A DNA stretch of 64,000 nucleotides from Diabrotica undecimpunctata (GCF_040954645.1 NC_092810.1:11084377-11148376); one strand, 5' to 3'; positions 1 through 11,850 are shown, numbered from the stretch's first letter. Made by a program: numbers and translations. The notes: generated from the letters alone by a model not told the origin.

Positions 1-1225
1 ACAAGGCCAAAATTCGCAATTCAGCGCACCACAGCCAAATTATCAGTGAATTATATCAGTCACCAATGAAGGAACGAAGACTGAAGAGGTCTTGGCCGGA
101 AGACCTGGTTACATGGATAACTGTCGCTGGACGGTAACCAAATTAGGTCAACGTTGTGATCTCAGTTAATCATTACTTAAATGTACTGTTTATGAGTAAA
201 TTGTAAATATGCATTTAAAAATAAAAAAAATTATAATATGTGTGCACTTCCAATTAGAGGGAACTATATAGTCTCAAATGGCAAACAGAAGCAAGATGCG
301 AAAAATTTCCAAAATTATAATCACTTTCATTTTATTGTTGTAAAAGTCATTATTACAAAATTTAATCCCCATATGTATACTTACTAAGGTAAATTATTAA
401 AATACAACTTGTTTCCTTATAATAAACAAACATGTATTCATTTATGATTTAAAATCATGTCATTTATTTCTTTTAATAGATAAAAAGTATACTACAGTAC
501 ATTCACTTTCGAGAGCGTGTTATCGTGTCATGGACAATAAACAATAAATTATTTTCTTTACGATTCAGCTGTCAGATCTGAATCCTAATTATTTATTACC
601 TATTACATAAACGAAACGTTGTAAAGTGAGAATTTCTGTTTAATCAACTCGGATATTTACGGCCATCTGGAATTTTAATTATTTTTCGGTGTACTAATTA
701 TTCATTGGGTTTAGTTTAAAGCGTTTAAATGGTTGGTTTTTAGATACCAACTTTTACGATTATCTCGATTTTTTTAAACACGGGATGTTTTATTGATTAG
801 AACTAAACAAAAAGATAGATACTATGAATAGTATGTAATTCTATATAACAAAACGGTGGCCAAAAAGGGCGTATAAACAATAAATACAGACGCTCATGTT
901 GCTCATGATGATGATATTAACTTTTCAGTAGACGCAGTTTAATTTTTTGTATCAGTAGTCGCACGCGGTCTACTACACCGGTCATAAAAATAGTCCTAGG
1001 GAAGCATTTTGTTTAAATTTCAATAAAATAATGTACAGTTTGTAGTTTTTTTAACATTATTTATTATTATTGACATATTTTGTTTATTTAAAATGTTTAT
1101 TTACGTAGCACAAAAAATAGTCCATAATTTTTGTAATATTTTGATTTACTAACCAAATTACAATTAATTTAAAAGTAGAACATAACATAATCAGTCTTTA
1201 AGACAACAATAAAACATTATTTCAC
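1..1225. other. AT-rich stretch without a recognised gene
   Basis: No convincing ORF or splice pattern is visible. The first 150 bases are richer in GC than the rest and could be the end of a transcribed unit, but nothing names it. The remainder is AT-rich intergenic or intronic sequence up to the TAA target site of the next element. Confidence 0.5.
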
Positions 1226-1281
1226 TAAAGGTGGGTACACATATGCGAGCAGAACTGTTCGCGAACCGTTGGTGTATGTTA

Positions 1282-1735
1282 AGGCGGGTACACATATGCG
1301 AGCAGAACTGTTCGCGAACCGTTTGTAAACGCTATATTCGTTAATTTGTACGACGGGACGAACTGCTTGCGAGCTGTTCGTTCGTTGCTCGTCAGGAACC
1401 ACAGCCTGTCGGTTTTTGGGACGAACACAAAGAATGTTCGCAGAACTATAAATTGTGTCTATAAATTGTTTCTGCCAAGTGTGCGATGAGATCATTTGGT
1501 TAAACAAAATTGCTGAACGAGCGCGGCTTATTCAAAAGTAACGAGAAAAATTAATAACAGATAATCTAAACAAAATACCGAAATGTTTAGAATAACGAAG
1601 TAAATTAATTCTTGGTTTGTTATTAGATACTTAGGGTATTGGATAGCCAGAACATAAACATATTTTCAACGAACTCTTCGCGAAGAGCTCTCGAGCAGTT
1701 CGCAAACAGTTCGGCTCGCATATGTGTACCCACCT
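1282..1735 (+). mobile_element. Short non-autonomous Harbinger element nested in its own family
   Basis: This 454-bp element starts AGGCGGGTACACATATGCG and ends CATATGTGTACCCACCT, with TTA on both sides (1279-1281 and 1736-1738). Outer-element sequence resumes at 1739 with TATTCGTATTAATTTGTACG, which matches the position 1331 region of the nested copy. The insertion therefore hit a TTA inside the left end of a sibling element. Its 3' 75 bp match the outer element's 3' end closely. It carries no ORF of note and should be regarded as a MITE-like deletion derivative. Confidence 0.8.
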
Positions 1736-2033
1736 TTATATTCGTATTAATTTGTACGACGGGACGAACTGCTTGAGAGCTGTTCATTTGTCGCTCGTCA
1801 GGATAAGTCTGTCGGTTTTTGGGACGAACACAAAGGATGTTCGCAGTTCAATTTGGATGGAGTTCGCAGAGATATTGTCTGTTCGTGCCGTCGTCGAATC
1901 GAGATTGTATGACTTTTTCCCAGTTTGAATTTAGTGTATATTTTTCGGCATGAACCCAAGTTTTCCATGATTGCACAGTGGTCCGAGAATAAATGTATTT
2001 AACTTATTGACTTACATCAGAATAAGAATCCTC

Positions 2034-3910
2034 TTATTCTGGGATCTGAAAGACCCTGATCATTTTCGAAAAAACTTAAAAGATGATGCATGGCGCGAAA
2101 TACGTGAAAATGGACATGCCGCCAGAAGACTGTAAGCGGAAAATGATAACACTATCGGCATTGTTAATATTTCGATGCCGATATCGATATCGATAATTAG
2201 ATGGAAACAATATTTCGAAGAAAATCTAAATGCAGACAACGAAAATGATCAGAACGAGACAATATATTATACGGCGGAGCTGCACATCGAAAATCCGAGT
2301 TATGAAGAAGTAGTTCAGATAATAAATAAACTAAAAAACAATAAAGCACCAGGTACGGACGGAAGTTCGGCAGAATTATTAATGCATGGAGGATCCGAAC
2401 TCTGGGAAAGAATCCATTACCTAATAACATTAATATGGACGAAGGAGCAAATGCCAGAATAATGGACAGTTGGCCTCATACAGCCAATATATAAAAAAGG
2501 AGATAAGAGGGAATGCCAAAATTATAGGCCAATTACATTGCTAAATGTAATATACAAAATTCTTTCTGGTATAATCTACAATAGATTATTAGAATACTCC
2601 GAAAATATAATTGGTGATTATCAAAATGGATTCAGACCAAATAGAGCCACTACAGATAACATATTCATACTAAGAAAGATACAAAAAAAAGCTTATGAAT
2701 ACGACATAGACCTATATAATATGTATATAGACTTTAAACAAGCTTTTGATAGTGTGAATAGAGACAGAATGCTGGAAGACCTTTGTAATCTAGGTATACC
2801 TAAGAAATACATCAGCCTCATAAAAATGACGTTGCGGGGTTCAAAAGCCGCAGTCAGAGTAGATGGAGAACTGACTCCCCTATTTAACATCAACATGGGA
2901 GTAAGACAGGGAGATGCCCTATCAACCATGCTATTCAACCTAGTTCTTGAGGCAGTCATCAGAAAAACTAATATAACCGGCCATATAAACACCAAATCAG
3001 TACAAATTACTGCATATGCAGACGATGTAGCCATCATTAGTAGAAATAAGCCACGACTAATGGAAGTGTTCAAACAAATTGATCCTGAAGCAAGAAAAAG
3101 AGGTCTCAAAATAAACGAAGCAAAAACGAAGTATATGACAGTCAAAAGAATAACTGACAATGAAAATAATATCACAATAGACAACTATACTATCGAACGA
3201 GTGGATGCCTTTACATATCTCGGCACAGAAATCAATCAGAAGAACTCCGTAAGTAGCGAAATTAATGCACGTATTTCCAGCGGGAATCGTACATACTATG
3301 CTAATAAAAGATCGATGACATCGAAATTATTAGACAAAAGAACCAAAATGACTATCTACAGAACACTGATTAGACCCGTAGTAACCTATGGATGTGAAAC
3401 TTGGGTAATGACGAAAAAAGATAAAGCCCAACTCAGAACATTCGAGAGAAAAATACTGAGGAAAGTATATGGCCCGGTACAAGAGGAAGATGGCACATGG
3501 AGAATCAGGAGAATCGACGAGGTTAATGAGTTAAATGAAGGTTATGACATTGTAAGATTTGTGAAAAGTCAAAGACTGTCATGGCTGGGACATGTGCAGA
3601 GACAAAACGATGCAAAAACAACAAAGAAAATGTTACAATGGAAGCCCATAGGAAGGCGAAAAAAAGGAAGGCCCAGAACGAGATGGTTGGATGACGTGGA
3701 AGACGACCTGAAAACAATGAACATAAGACACTGGAGAAGAAGGGCACAAGAGAGATCTGAATGGAAGGACATAGCCAGACAGGCAAAGACCCATCCAGGG
3801 TTATGATGCCAAAAGAAGAAGAATCGGCATCGTTTAGGCGCGAAAAGAAAAAGGTCTCCACAGGGACCAGTGAAATAGGAAAGAAAATTGTGTTCATTAA
3901 AAATGAATAA
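2034..3910 (+). pseudogene. MADF-like accessory protein of the Harbinger element, split by a LINE
   Basis: Before the LINE the translation gives FWDLKDPDHFRKNL and then DDAWREIREN. This resembles MADF (Myb/SANT-like) DNA-binding domains with their W-DLKDP and W-EI motifs. After a one-base frameshift near 2113 it continues PPEDCKRKMITLS up to the duplication at 2154-2165. Reading resumes at 3823 as SASFRREKKKVSTGTSEIGKK and stops at 3910. Dropping the LINE and one copy of the duplication gives a continuous frame, which supports both calls. In PIF/Harbinger elements this protein partners the transposase and helps it bind DNA. The N-terminal start is not clear. It is a decayed copy with no likely host role. 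Confidence 0.6.
2166..3822 (+). mobile_element. RTE-like LINE, 5'-truncated, nearly intact reverse transcriptase
   Basis: The RT reading frame runs from about 2175 to a stop at 3806, with one in-frame TAA at 2460 where a residue is expected before WTVGLIQPIY. Upstream of that stop are the pre-RT motifs RWKQYFEENLN and KNNKAPGTDG. Downstream are the palm motifs DFKQAFDSVN, the GVRQGDALS block and the catalytic AYADD at about 3013. The C-terminus has the RTE-type WLGHV...GRPRTRW region. The endonuclease is lost by 5' truncation. The copy is bounded by an 11/12-match duplication, ATCGGCAT(T/C)GTT, at 2154-2165 and 3823-3834. One stop codon in about 1.6 kb suggests a fairly recent insertion. Confidence 0.85.
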
Positions 3911-4081
3911 AATAATTATATGCATTTCTACACAAACAAATCTGTTACTTCGCACAAGTTGGTTCCTCGCTTTCCATGGATCGCGATGAGTTCGCTGTAA
4001 ACATATTTTCAACGAACTGTTCGCGAACAGCTCGCGAGCAGTTCGCGGACAGTTCGGCTCGTATATGTGTACCCATCTTAA

Positions 4082-4432
4082 GACTTATCATAAAAACATA
4101 TAAGAGATGGCAAAAAACATAATAAAATTAAGCCGGAATATTGTTACAATCATTGCAAATTGGATTTACATGTTCCAAACAAAGATCCTTTTTACAAATC
4201 GACCAAAAATATTTCGTTTTTCGATTCTATTTCCATTCACTGTCTCCACACCTCCCAATTGCTCCCGGAGTTCTTTGAACTGGCACGACATCTTCATCAA
4301 AATGACGGATCTTCTTTAGGCGAATCCTTATTGTATTGAGCATACATTTGTATACATTTTGGCTTCGATTTTTCTCCTAATTAAGATGGAATCAGACATG
4401 GAATAAAGGTGTACCCACATAAGCTGCTGCTA
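4082..4432. other. No recognised gene
   Basis: AT-rich sequence between the Harbinger element and an RNase H remnant. Short ORFs here have no recognisable motif. Confidence 0.5.
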
Positions 4433-5025
4433 CCTGGTACACGGATGGCTCAAAAACATCGGAGGGTGTGGGAGCCGGCATAGTAGGGACAAATCAAGGG
4501 ATACATTTCCCGCTAAGTCTATCTAAGGATGTGACAGTTTTCCAGGCGGAAATAACTGCAATCCATCATTGCGTGGAAGAAATAGAAAGGCAGGAAAGAA
4601 CGTTCTGTTCAGTTGCCATCTTCACAGATAGTCAGGCATTGATTAAGCCACTCAATTCTGTAGAGGTCAATTCTAAGCTAGTATGGGATTGCGTGTGTGT
4701 CCTAAATAAACTAGGAGACCGTAGCAAGGTTACGGTAGCCTGAGTACAGGCACGAGGATCATAAGGGCAATAAAGAAGCAGATGAAATGGACAAACAAGG
4801 CTCATCAATGCCATTCATTGGACCGGAATCCTTCTGCGGCGTTGCAAAATCAGTAACAAGAACGGCTACAAGGAAGTGGGTAGCTCACAAATCTCTGGAA
4901 TGGTCGAGGAATTCACCAGGAAAAAAGACAGGCGAAACAGTTCATTACAGAACATTTGCCAAAATTTACGGCAGACCTAATAAGTAAAGACAGAAAAACA
5001 GTCAAAGCCATAGTAATTGGCTTTT
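4433..5025 (+). pseudogene. LINE RNase H domain fragment
   Basis: The frame opens with WYTDGSKTSEGVGAGIVG, the first-aspartate motif of LINE-type RNase H. It continues with VFQAEITAIHHC and FTDSQALIKPL, which hold the second and third acidic positions. A TGA at 4741 replaces the expected tryptophan, and the next frame continues GHEDHKGNKEADEM and FIGPESFCGVAK. A further shift gives KQFITEHLPKFTADLIS and a stop near 5025. RNase H domains of this kind lie C-terminal to RT in I- and Jockey-group LINEs. No RT is found upstream, so this is the 3' remnant of a truncated, mutated insertion. Confidence 0.7.
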
Positions 5026-5956
5026 AATAGTAACTTTTCGTCCACAGTTACGTATTGCGAATGAGAGAAACATTTTTTTTGATTTTCGTTCTACTTGGTA
5101 ATAAGATTTAAGAAACTAACTCTATCATGCTTTGTATTGATATCATCAGTTCGCATGTACCTTAGTAAATTTCTGAATCTCGTGATTCATCATTGTCAGT
5201 CGGAAAACCTCTATATCAGTGCCGTCTGTTTTCCACAAGTCTGTTGTATTAAGGTGACTTGTCTTTCTTACACCTGCAAGATATAAGGGACCTAAAAGGG
5301 CACGAATTTCATCAATGTTTGTTGGGTATGCTTTGTATAAAACTTATGAGGTCGCTGGTTAAATGATATTAGAATAATAATGAAGAAAAAATGCAATATT
5401 TTGACTGTAAATAAATTAGCGAAAAATAGCAACTATAACTGTGAATAAATTACGAGAATTGACTGGTCTTAACTCATACTGTTGTCTGTACAAAAAATAT
5501 AGACTCACCTTTTGATATATCGATGTATTCATCGTGTGAAGAAGTGGACGTGTCGTCTTGAGATCGTCAGAAACCACCCTCTGACCACGTTTCGAGGTGG
5601 TCGGTAGCAAGAGGGTATACCCATAAATCACTCTATTGTATTGCGATTTTACTTGGCGATAATTTAAGTTAATTGTCACGGTAATATGATACTTTACACG
5701 TTTTGTATGTATTGGCGACACAAAATGACAAGAGAAGCCAAATTCTCCGTACTTAAAACATAATAAATGAGATAGCCAGTTTACCAATTTTACGAGATTT
5801 TATGAAGTAACCGGAAACAATATATTTTAAAGCAAATAAGTTAGAACATGCCATTGAATTAGATCACATTATAGTAATAAGCAAGCATATTCGTTGATAT
5901 TAAGCAAGTTTGAGGAAATTAACGCGACTATTTATTTATTTTTATTTTATTTTCAG
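5026..5956. other. No recognised gene; likely intron upstream of an exon
   Basis: A 123-codon minus-strand ORF at 5416-5787 has no recognisable motif and looks like chance. The last 50 bases are pyrimidine-rich and end TTTTCAG at the acceptor of the exon starting at 5957. Confidence 0.4.
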
Positions 5957-6145
5957 GTCGTCAGGTAATTTCGGGAGCGCGGGGGCTCGTTCCGCTCCAA
6001 GTACACCTCAAGAACAGCAAGTACTATGCAATCCATCTGGCACTACACTATCTCCCGATCTACTTCCCAGCCCTTCAAGCCCTGGCTGTACCACAATAAT
6101 CAGTCAGACTAGTCCAAGTCATGCACTATTTTCCAAGTGCGACAA
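5957..6145 (+). CDS. Candidate internal exon of a host gene
   Basis: A run of T residues ending TTTTCAG at 5956 precedes 189 bp that are open throughout, followed by a consensus GTAAGT donor at 6146. The segment is clearly richer in GC than its flanks. The encoded peptide is Ser/Pro/Thr-rich, with SSGNFGSAGARSAPSTPQ at the start and LLPSPSSPG in the middle, as in disordered linker regions of signalling or scaffold proteins. The exon begins with the third base of a codon and ends after two bases. The two first exons at 27867 and 35435 also end after two bases. That shared phase fits one + strand gene with alternative promoters, in which this would be an internal exon of a longer isoform. I do not recognise the protein, and linkage to the other exons is inference. 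Confidence 0.55.
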
Positions 6146-6281
6146 GTAAGTAATTTTAATAATAATTGAAAATTATGAATATCGAATAAACTAAAATAGT
6201 TACGTAAAATAGTTTCGAAACACAATTCAGATTTCTGCCTTAATCTGAGCCTTCTAAAAATTGCAAGGCAAAGCAGACGTC

Positions 6282-6555
6282 GATCATCATCATCAGTGGC
6301 GTTACAGCTCTTTATGAGCCAAAGCCTTCTTCAGAACAATCCTCCATTCGCCCCTGTCTCTGGCAACTCTTCTCCATGCTCTAATTCCAATAGACTTCAA
6401 ATCATTTTCTAGGTTGTCTTGGTACCTAAGTCTCGGTCTTCCTCTTTTTCGTTGTCCGATCGGTCCTCTTCGGTCAAAAACTTTTTTGACTATGGCATCT
6501 CCCTCTCGTCTGATTACATGACCTATCCATCTGAGGCGTGCTACCCACGTTTTAT
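6282..6555 (-). mobile_element. RTE-like LINE 3' fragment
   Basis: On the minus strand the translation gives VARLRWIGHVIRREGD, then GRPRLRYQDNLENDLK and WRRVARDRGEW. This is the conserved C-terminal tail of RTE-type reverse transcriptases. The 3' end carries the (ATG)n-type tail seen as CATCATCATCA on the plus strand at 6282. The rest of the element is lost by 5' truncation. Confidence 0.75.
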
Positions 6556-7250
6556 TTTTAGTGATCGGTTTTATCGTGCATCTTAACAGTCATATTGGCA
6601 TTTTTGTGCATGCCACTATGCCACAATGCCACTATGTTAACCTATTTCTCCCACAGATCTTTCACAATCTGTATGAATTGTATATCATTACTTTCTTATT
6701 TAGTTCGTTTTCTCCCTAAAGAAACTGAATTTTTAATCATCTATAAACATCACTATTTTATGGATGATTTTAGGTTCTATTATGTACAAATTTTATAGTT
6801 CAGCGATGCATGAATAGAAAGGAACAGTTATTTCACATTTTTTAATAGAACAACTTGGCTATTGACCTTTATTGGCAATTTTATACAATTATATAAAGAG
6901 AATAGTAAGGAGATACCGGGCTTATTTTATATTGCATATTGAATAACAGACAACACAAAAACCTCTAATAAAAGAGTAATGTCATTGCAGTAAAATGATA
7001 AGTTAAATAATTAAAAAATATATATATATATATATATATATATTTCGATATTCAAAAAAGCTTCAAACGAATTGCAATTTTTAGAATATTCTTCACCATT
7101 ACATCGGATGATAACTAATACCAAATGTAACAGATAAAATATCACAATCAGTCTTTGTGGAAGTGAGGAAATACTGATTTTTTATATTTAAAAACCCTAT
7201 TTAAATATTGACATTAATTGCTCTCCGAGGAGAAAAATCACAAACACACA
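6556..7250. other. No recognised gene; contains a short (TA)n run
   Basis: AT-rich sequence. A dinucleotide (TA)n run of about 25 bases lies at 7018-7042. Around 6600 there is a small local duplication (CATGCCACTATGCCACAATG). Nothing else is identifiable. Confidence 0.5.
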
Positions 7251-7560
7251 CACAAAAATTTTTTTCCTCTCGCCCGGATTGTGTGTGCTCGATCACTCAG
7301 CCGTCGAATTGGAAAATAATTTTTACTCTACTCATCAGCTAAGCGCCCGAAGGGTCTGGCCATCGAGGCCACGTTGGTCGGTACGTGATCTCTATGCTCA
7401 GGTTCCGCGAGCTTGGTCCTTTTGACCTACCGGAAGGGTATTAGAGGCCTGAAGCCTTTTATAAATACCCGAACGGCTTTTCTGTCTGTGCTGCTGATTA
7501 ACATTTATTCTACTGTTTTGTATTGTATTGGCGCTGCATGATTGCTGTAACAGAAGGTTA
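7251..7560 (+). promoter_or_regulatory. GC-richer segment with a TATA-like box, possible element promoter
   Basis: This block stands out from its AT-rich surroundings by base composition. It contains TTTTATAAATACCCG at 7458-7472, a TATA-like box followed by GC-richer sequence. It could be a 5' leader or terminal repeat of a retroelement, or a host promoter. No matching second copy was found in the window, so the class is open. Confidence 0.25.
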
Positions 7561-8639
7561 TTAGTACAGGGTTAGGAGAAAATAACATTAGAGAGAATAT
7601 ATTGTTATGGTTTGAATTGGTCTAAAATATTTAAAGATCATAATATAAATTTAATTTCATCCACCAATAAACTCCAAATACCAAATAGATAAGAATGAGT
7701 AATGGTTTTTCTAAGCTATGATAAAGCAGGTAAATATCGATATTATAGCAATAGTCGGTTTATGTCAAAGGCCCAGGTATAGGAATTTTTTGAATACAAA
7801 ATAGAAATCTTTTGTACACAGAATTTTGAAAGTAAGTAGAAAGCTTTTAGTAAAAGATGAGGGTAGATAAGAATCTTGATGTTTAGTTATATTGTTATAT
7901 CGAGACTTGTAAACAAAAGAAATGAATTATTTATGAAATTGTAAATACCAAATTATATAAGGTCATGACAACAGCGAGTTTGTTTACTGAGAAAGTATGG
8001 AATGTGATTGGTTGGAATTTAAGGTGTGAAGTATATGATGCTGGAATCTGATTGGTAGATTCGGAAAGTAGAGGGAAACGACGCCAAGCCGATTTTGCGA
8101 TAACGGAGGAGATTTTACTGTGTTCTGCAGTTCTGAAGAAGCTGGTTGTTTTGTTGCTCCATAGCCTACAGTAAAAGTGAGCAGAGCTGCTTGTTAATAA
8201 AAATTGTGTATAGTCTTTAATGTGTCTTTGGAACAAGCAAAAGGAGTAGTAGCAGTCCACAGCGGAATTTACATCCTGTAGTAAGGAAAACAGGTGTAGC
8301 ATATATGTAGTGCTTATCGGTATTCGATTATAGTAAGAAAGTGTGTTCCTGTGGGATAGGTGTTTATCCAGGAGGTGTTTTGGAGAAACTGAAACGGCGT
8401 TAGTGTGTGTGAGAGAGACTTTCACCAGCTGAAAAGAACATTGGTGTGTGAAGCATCCAAGAATACGAGCAGTAGATGGTCAGAGAACAGTCGGAAAAGA
8501 AAAGGAGCAAAAGAGAATATTATAAACATGACCAAGTTTATTAAGCAAGTTATTTTTTTTTTAAATATGTTACAGCAAATCAAAGTACTTTGTGACATTT
8601 TCCTTGTTCATATTTTGAGCACGAGCTTGGGAAGCACGA
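7561..8639. other. Unassigned region with ATTGG boxes
   Basis: No coding feature is supported. ATTGG (inverted CCAAT) occurs at about 8011 and 8050, and a TATA-like TTATATAAGG at 7953. The 164-codon minus-strand ORF at 7931-8425 lacks any known motif and has ordinary intergenic composition. A retroelement leader or host promoter is possible but not shown. Confidence 0.3.
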
Positions 8640-9345
8640 TCGGATTTTCTTACAACAATATGGACTCAATATAAATGTTAAGAAGACAAAGCTTATGATA
8701 ATTAGCAAGAAAATGATATCAGAAGGTCAACTCTACGTTAACTAAACCCCTGTAGAAAGAGTGACGCACTACAACTACCTCGGCACCATAATAAATGAAG
8801 AATATACCAACAACCAGGAGATTAGAGCACGCACCGGAAAAGCTAGATCCACCTTCAATCCGTTGGGAGTCACAACCTCTCTCTTGATACGTAAGAATGC
8901 TGCGATTCTACGTCGTCTCTGTCCTTTTTATGATGTTGAATCGTGGACCTTGAACGAAGATATGTACCGAACACTGGAAGCATTTGAGATGTGGCTATAT
9001 CGGAGAATGCTTAAGATCCCGTGGACTGACCGAATCACAAATGAGGAGGTCCTCAGAAGAATGAATAAGAACCGAGAGGTACTGACCACGATCAAATCTC
9101 GGAAGTTACAGTTCTTCGGACATATTATACGAAATGAATCCAGATATGCTCTTCTTCAAGCCATCGTGCAAGAAAAAATATCTGGAAAACGAGGTCCAGG
9201 AAGAAGAACATCTTGGTTAAAAAACCTGAGAATCTGGTTCAATACAAGATCTTTGCAGCTTTTCCGTGCTGCTGCAGATAAGATAAAGATTGCCATGATG
9301 ATCGCCAACATTCGCAACGGATAGGCACATCAAAAAGAAGAAACC
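8640..9345 (+). mobile_element. RTE-like LINE (FEMW lineage), 3' part of RT
   Basis: The translation begins LQQYGLNINVKKTKLMIIS, which lies just after the RT active site. It then runs open from 8761 to 9324. Markers are RVTHYNYLGTIINEE, AFEMWLYRRMLKIPWTDR and GKRGPGRRTSWLKNLR. The 3' tail is a purine-rich AAAAAGAAG repeat, unlike the (ATG)n tail of the other RTE group here. The YADD box and everything upstream are missing. Confidence 0.8.
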
Positions 9346-10194
9346 TTACATCGATCTATATCTTATAAAATTTACGAAATAAGAACATGGCAAATCGCAC
9401 AATAAACAGATCAAAACAGAACAAAAAAATATCTAAACAGCACAAGGGTCTAGAAAATGTGACCGAAAATGCCATTCAAGGATAAATAATACAAATGTGT
9501 GATCCATACTGAAAATATGTTGACATTAAGAGTAGATGGTAAACAAGAAGAAAGGAGAAAATTCTACTTTTTAATTATCAATATATTCAAACAACAAAAT
9601 CGGTTGTGGTTTATCAACTAATAATTATATATTTTTACTTTCTACGCTTTTTGTACATAACATTAATAAACTCACGAAATCACCATATTTCCAACTGTGA
9701 CTAATTAGGCGAAATACCAAAATTCTACTTAACAGTTCCTCGGTATGTCGTGCAGCATATTCGTTTAGTGAGGAAGTCACTCACCTGCTACCTATTTAGA
9801 GAATATCCATTAGTGTTCCCCAAAATAGAAAATAGTCCAAATGACCGCTTTTATCCTACTTCTTCTTGTGAAATCCTCAGAGCCGTTCAAAAATAAACTA
9901 AAATTCATAATTATTGGTTTAGTATACATAAACTAAATTTAGATTTTTAAAATAAAATACAACTTGTAGCAATCAAGAAATCGTAAAAGTGAAAACAGTT
10001 TTAATAAATACAATACGTGATTCTGAAATACAACCAATTAAAGATTTAATTTATGTAATATATACCTACGTTAACAAAACATGTTGCATAATAAACTAAA
10101 TACATGAATTTAGTAAAATCTGAATATAAATACGGTTTACACAAACAAATATTTATTTTGGCTGAGATTTTTTACTGTTATTTGTTTTTTAATT
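9346..10194. other. No recognised gene
   Basis: AT-rich sequence without a supported ORF or repeat. Confidence 0.5.
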
Positions 10195-11465
10195 CACATC
10201 TAGATCGTTCAGGGTTTCTGTCAATAACTTCCTTTCTTCTCCACACATCCTACATGATGGAGTTTCTCAAGGTTCAGTTTTAAGCACATCCTTATTCATT
10301 CTTTCGATTAGCAAGTTAAGTGAAAATATAGCTCCACCAATCAAATGCGTATTATATGCCGATGACCTAATAATGTACTGTCACGGTAAACCCAATTGAA
10401 CTACTAGTAAAATTCTACAATTATGAGTAAACGACCTACAAAACAAAGTAGCTTCTCTAGAACTTATCCTATCCCACTCTAAATCCAAAGTTATTAAATT
10501 TAGCAGAATAATGAGTTCTTTTAATCCTGAAATCACTATCAAACAACTTCAAATTACCGGTTGTTGATAATTGCAAAATATTAGGGCTGACATTTGATTC
10601 AAGATTAACCTGGAAACAACACATACAGGAACTTAGAGTTTGTCTAAAAAGGTTAAATATAATCAAAACACTCTCACATTATCATTGGGGCGCGGAAGAA
10701 ACTACGTTACTGGAAGTTTACAGATCACTAATCCGCTCCAAGATCGACTATAGATGTTTCGTCTATATGTCTGGAACTAAATCAATCTTAAATTCACTAA
10801 ATACAGTACACTACACAGCTATGTGTCTATGTCTTAAAGCATTCTGTTCTAGTCCGGGCAGAAAGTCTTTATTGTGAAGCTAATGAACCTCCTTTATATG
10901 GCTTAGGCTAGGAAACCTTCTCTCCTATGCTGCAGTCTACTACAACCGTTACTAAAAGATATAAATTTGTCTGAAACCAGAACTCTACCATTCTCCAATA
11001 ATCCCTTTTGGACCAACATACTCCCACATCATGATATTTCCCTCACCAAATTTAACAAGGAAGATACCAGTATTAGTACATTAAGAATTCTCTTTATAGA
11101 ACTTATAAACAAAAATACATATAAACATAGTTCTTTACACTGACGCGTCAACGACTGAAAGTGGTGTTGGATATTCTGTAACCACTGTACAACAGCCTAT
11201 CGAACTCTCTAAAATTTCTCCTTGCTGTAGTATCCACACTGGTGAACTACTAGCTATCTCACGGGCTTTCAAATATGCCCAACAATATCCAAATACACAC
11301 ATAGCCATATGCTCTGATCCACTTTCCTCTATACACTCCATTAATGCTATATCCACCAACCATTATATCGTCCAAGATATTCATGACACATATCAGCTTC
11401 TTATAAACCAAAATACAACTGTTACTCTGATATGGGTACAAGAAGATGAAGCTGTTTTCACTTAA
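10195..11465 (+). pseudogene. LINE RT-RNase H fragment (I/Jockey-like)
   Basis: Reading across several frames gives SRSFRVSVNNF, HDGVSQGSVLSTSLFILSIS and the active-site block CVLYADDLIMY at about 10345. Thumb-region text follows: ILGLTFDSRLTWKQHI and LLEVYRSLIRSKIDY. Further on, LHTDASTTESGVGYSV at about 11136 and HTGELLAISRAFKYA are RNase H motifs. The order, RT then RNase H, is that of I-group and related LINEs. There are at least two stops (for example after GKPN at about 10398) and a frameshift near 10560. The 5' portion and the end of RNase H are missing. It is an old, dead copy. Confidence 0.75.
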
Positions 11466-11477
11466 AGATCCTTTTTG

Positions 11478-11850
11478 TGTGGGGATCATCCCATTCTGGG
11501 TTTGGTTTTACAGTTTCTGGTGAGACTTCGCTGTTTCAACTACTTTTCTCTATTGTTCTCTCTCTTTGATATTTCTAATTTCCATACTCCATAAGTCTTC
11601 TTCCACTTGTTGTCTTCGTCTCAATTTAGGTCTGCCTCTGCTTCTTTTACCTGGTGGTATCCATTCCATTATAACTCTTCTTAACGAATTTCTCTTCTCT
11701 CTTTTCATTATGTGTCCATACCATCTAATTATTTGTGTTTTCATTGTTTTATGTTCTCTTGACCCACCCATTCTTGTATTTCGTGATTTATCCATTGTCT
11801 TGTATCTTCTTCGTTTGCCCAAAACGAAAATTTGTTTAAAAATTTTTCGT
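11478..11850 (-). mobile_element. RTE-like LINE 3' fragment
   Basis: The minus strand encodes IIRWYGHIMKREKRN, then GKRSRGRPKLRRRQQVEEDL, the RTE C-terminal block. After a frame change KKVVETAKSHQKL leads toward the 3' end near 11478. No clear tail repeat or duplication was found. Confidence 0.7.

Larger units (their letters stand above)
1229..4078 (+). mobile_element. PIF/Harbinger-like DNA transposon (outer element)
   Basis: The 5' end reads AGGTGGGTACACATATGCG and the 3' end is its near-perfect inverse, ending CATATGTGTACCCATCT. A TAA triplet lies directly outside each end (1226-1228 and 4079-4081), the 3-bp TWA duplication typical of PIF/Harbinger. Next to each end are overlapping palindromes built from GTTCGCGAAC and GCTCGCGAGC, probably transposase binding sites. 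The interior carries a MADF-like ORF, an accessory protein usual in this superfamily. No DDE transposase is present, so the copy cannot move by itself. It is interrupted by a related element at 1282-1735 and by an RTE LINE at 2166-3822. The superfamily call rests on duplication length plus the MADF remnant. Confidence 0.75.

Noticed and set aside
3523..4012. Minus-strand ORFs of 124 and 147 codons
   Set aside because: Antisense shadows of the RTE and Harbinger coding sequence.
4405..4420. GGTGTACCCACAT resembles a Harbinger terminus
   Set aside because: Only 11-12 bases match, there are no adjacent GTTCGCGAAC palindromes, and no partner end lies nearby.
5416..5787. 123-codon minus-strand ORF
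   Set aside because: No recognisable domain; lies in AT-rich sequence without coding composition.
7931..8425. 164-codon minus-strand ORF
   Set aside because: No family motif, no splice or promoter context on that strand, and AT-rich genomes give ORFs of this size by chance.
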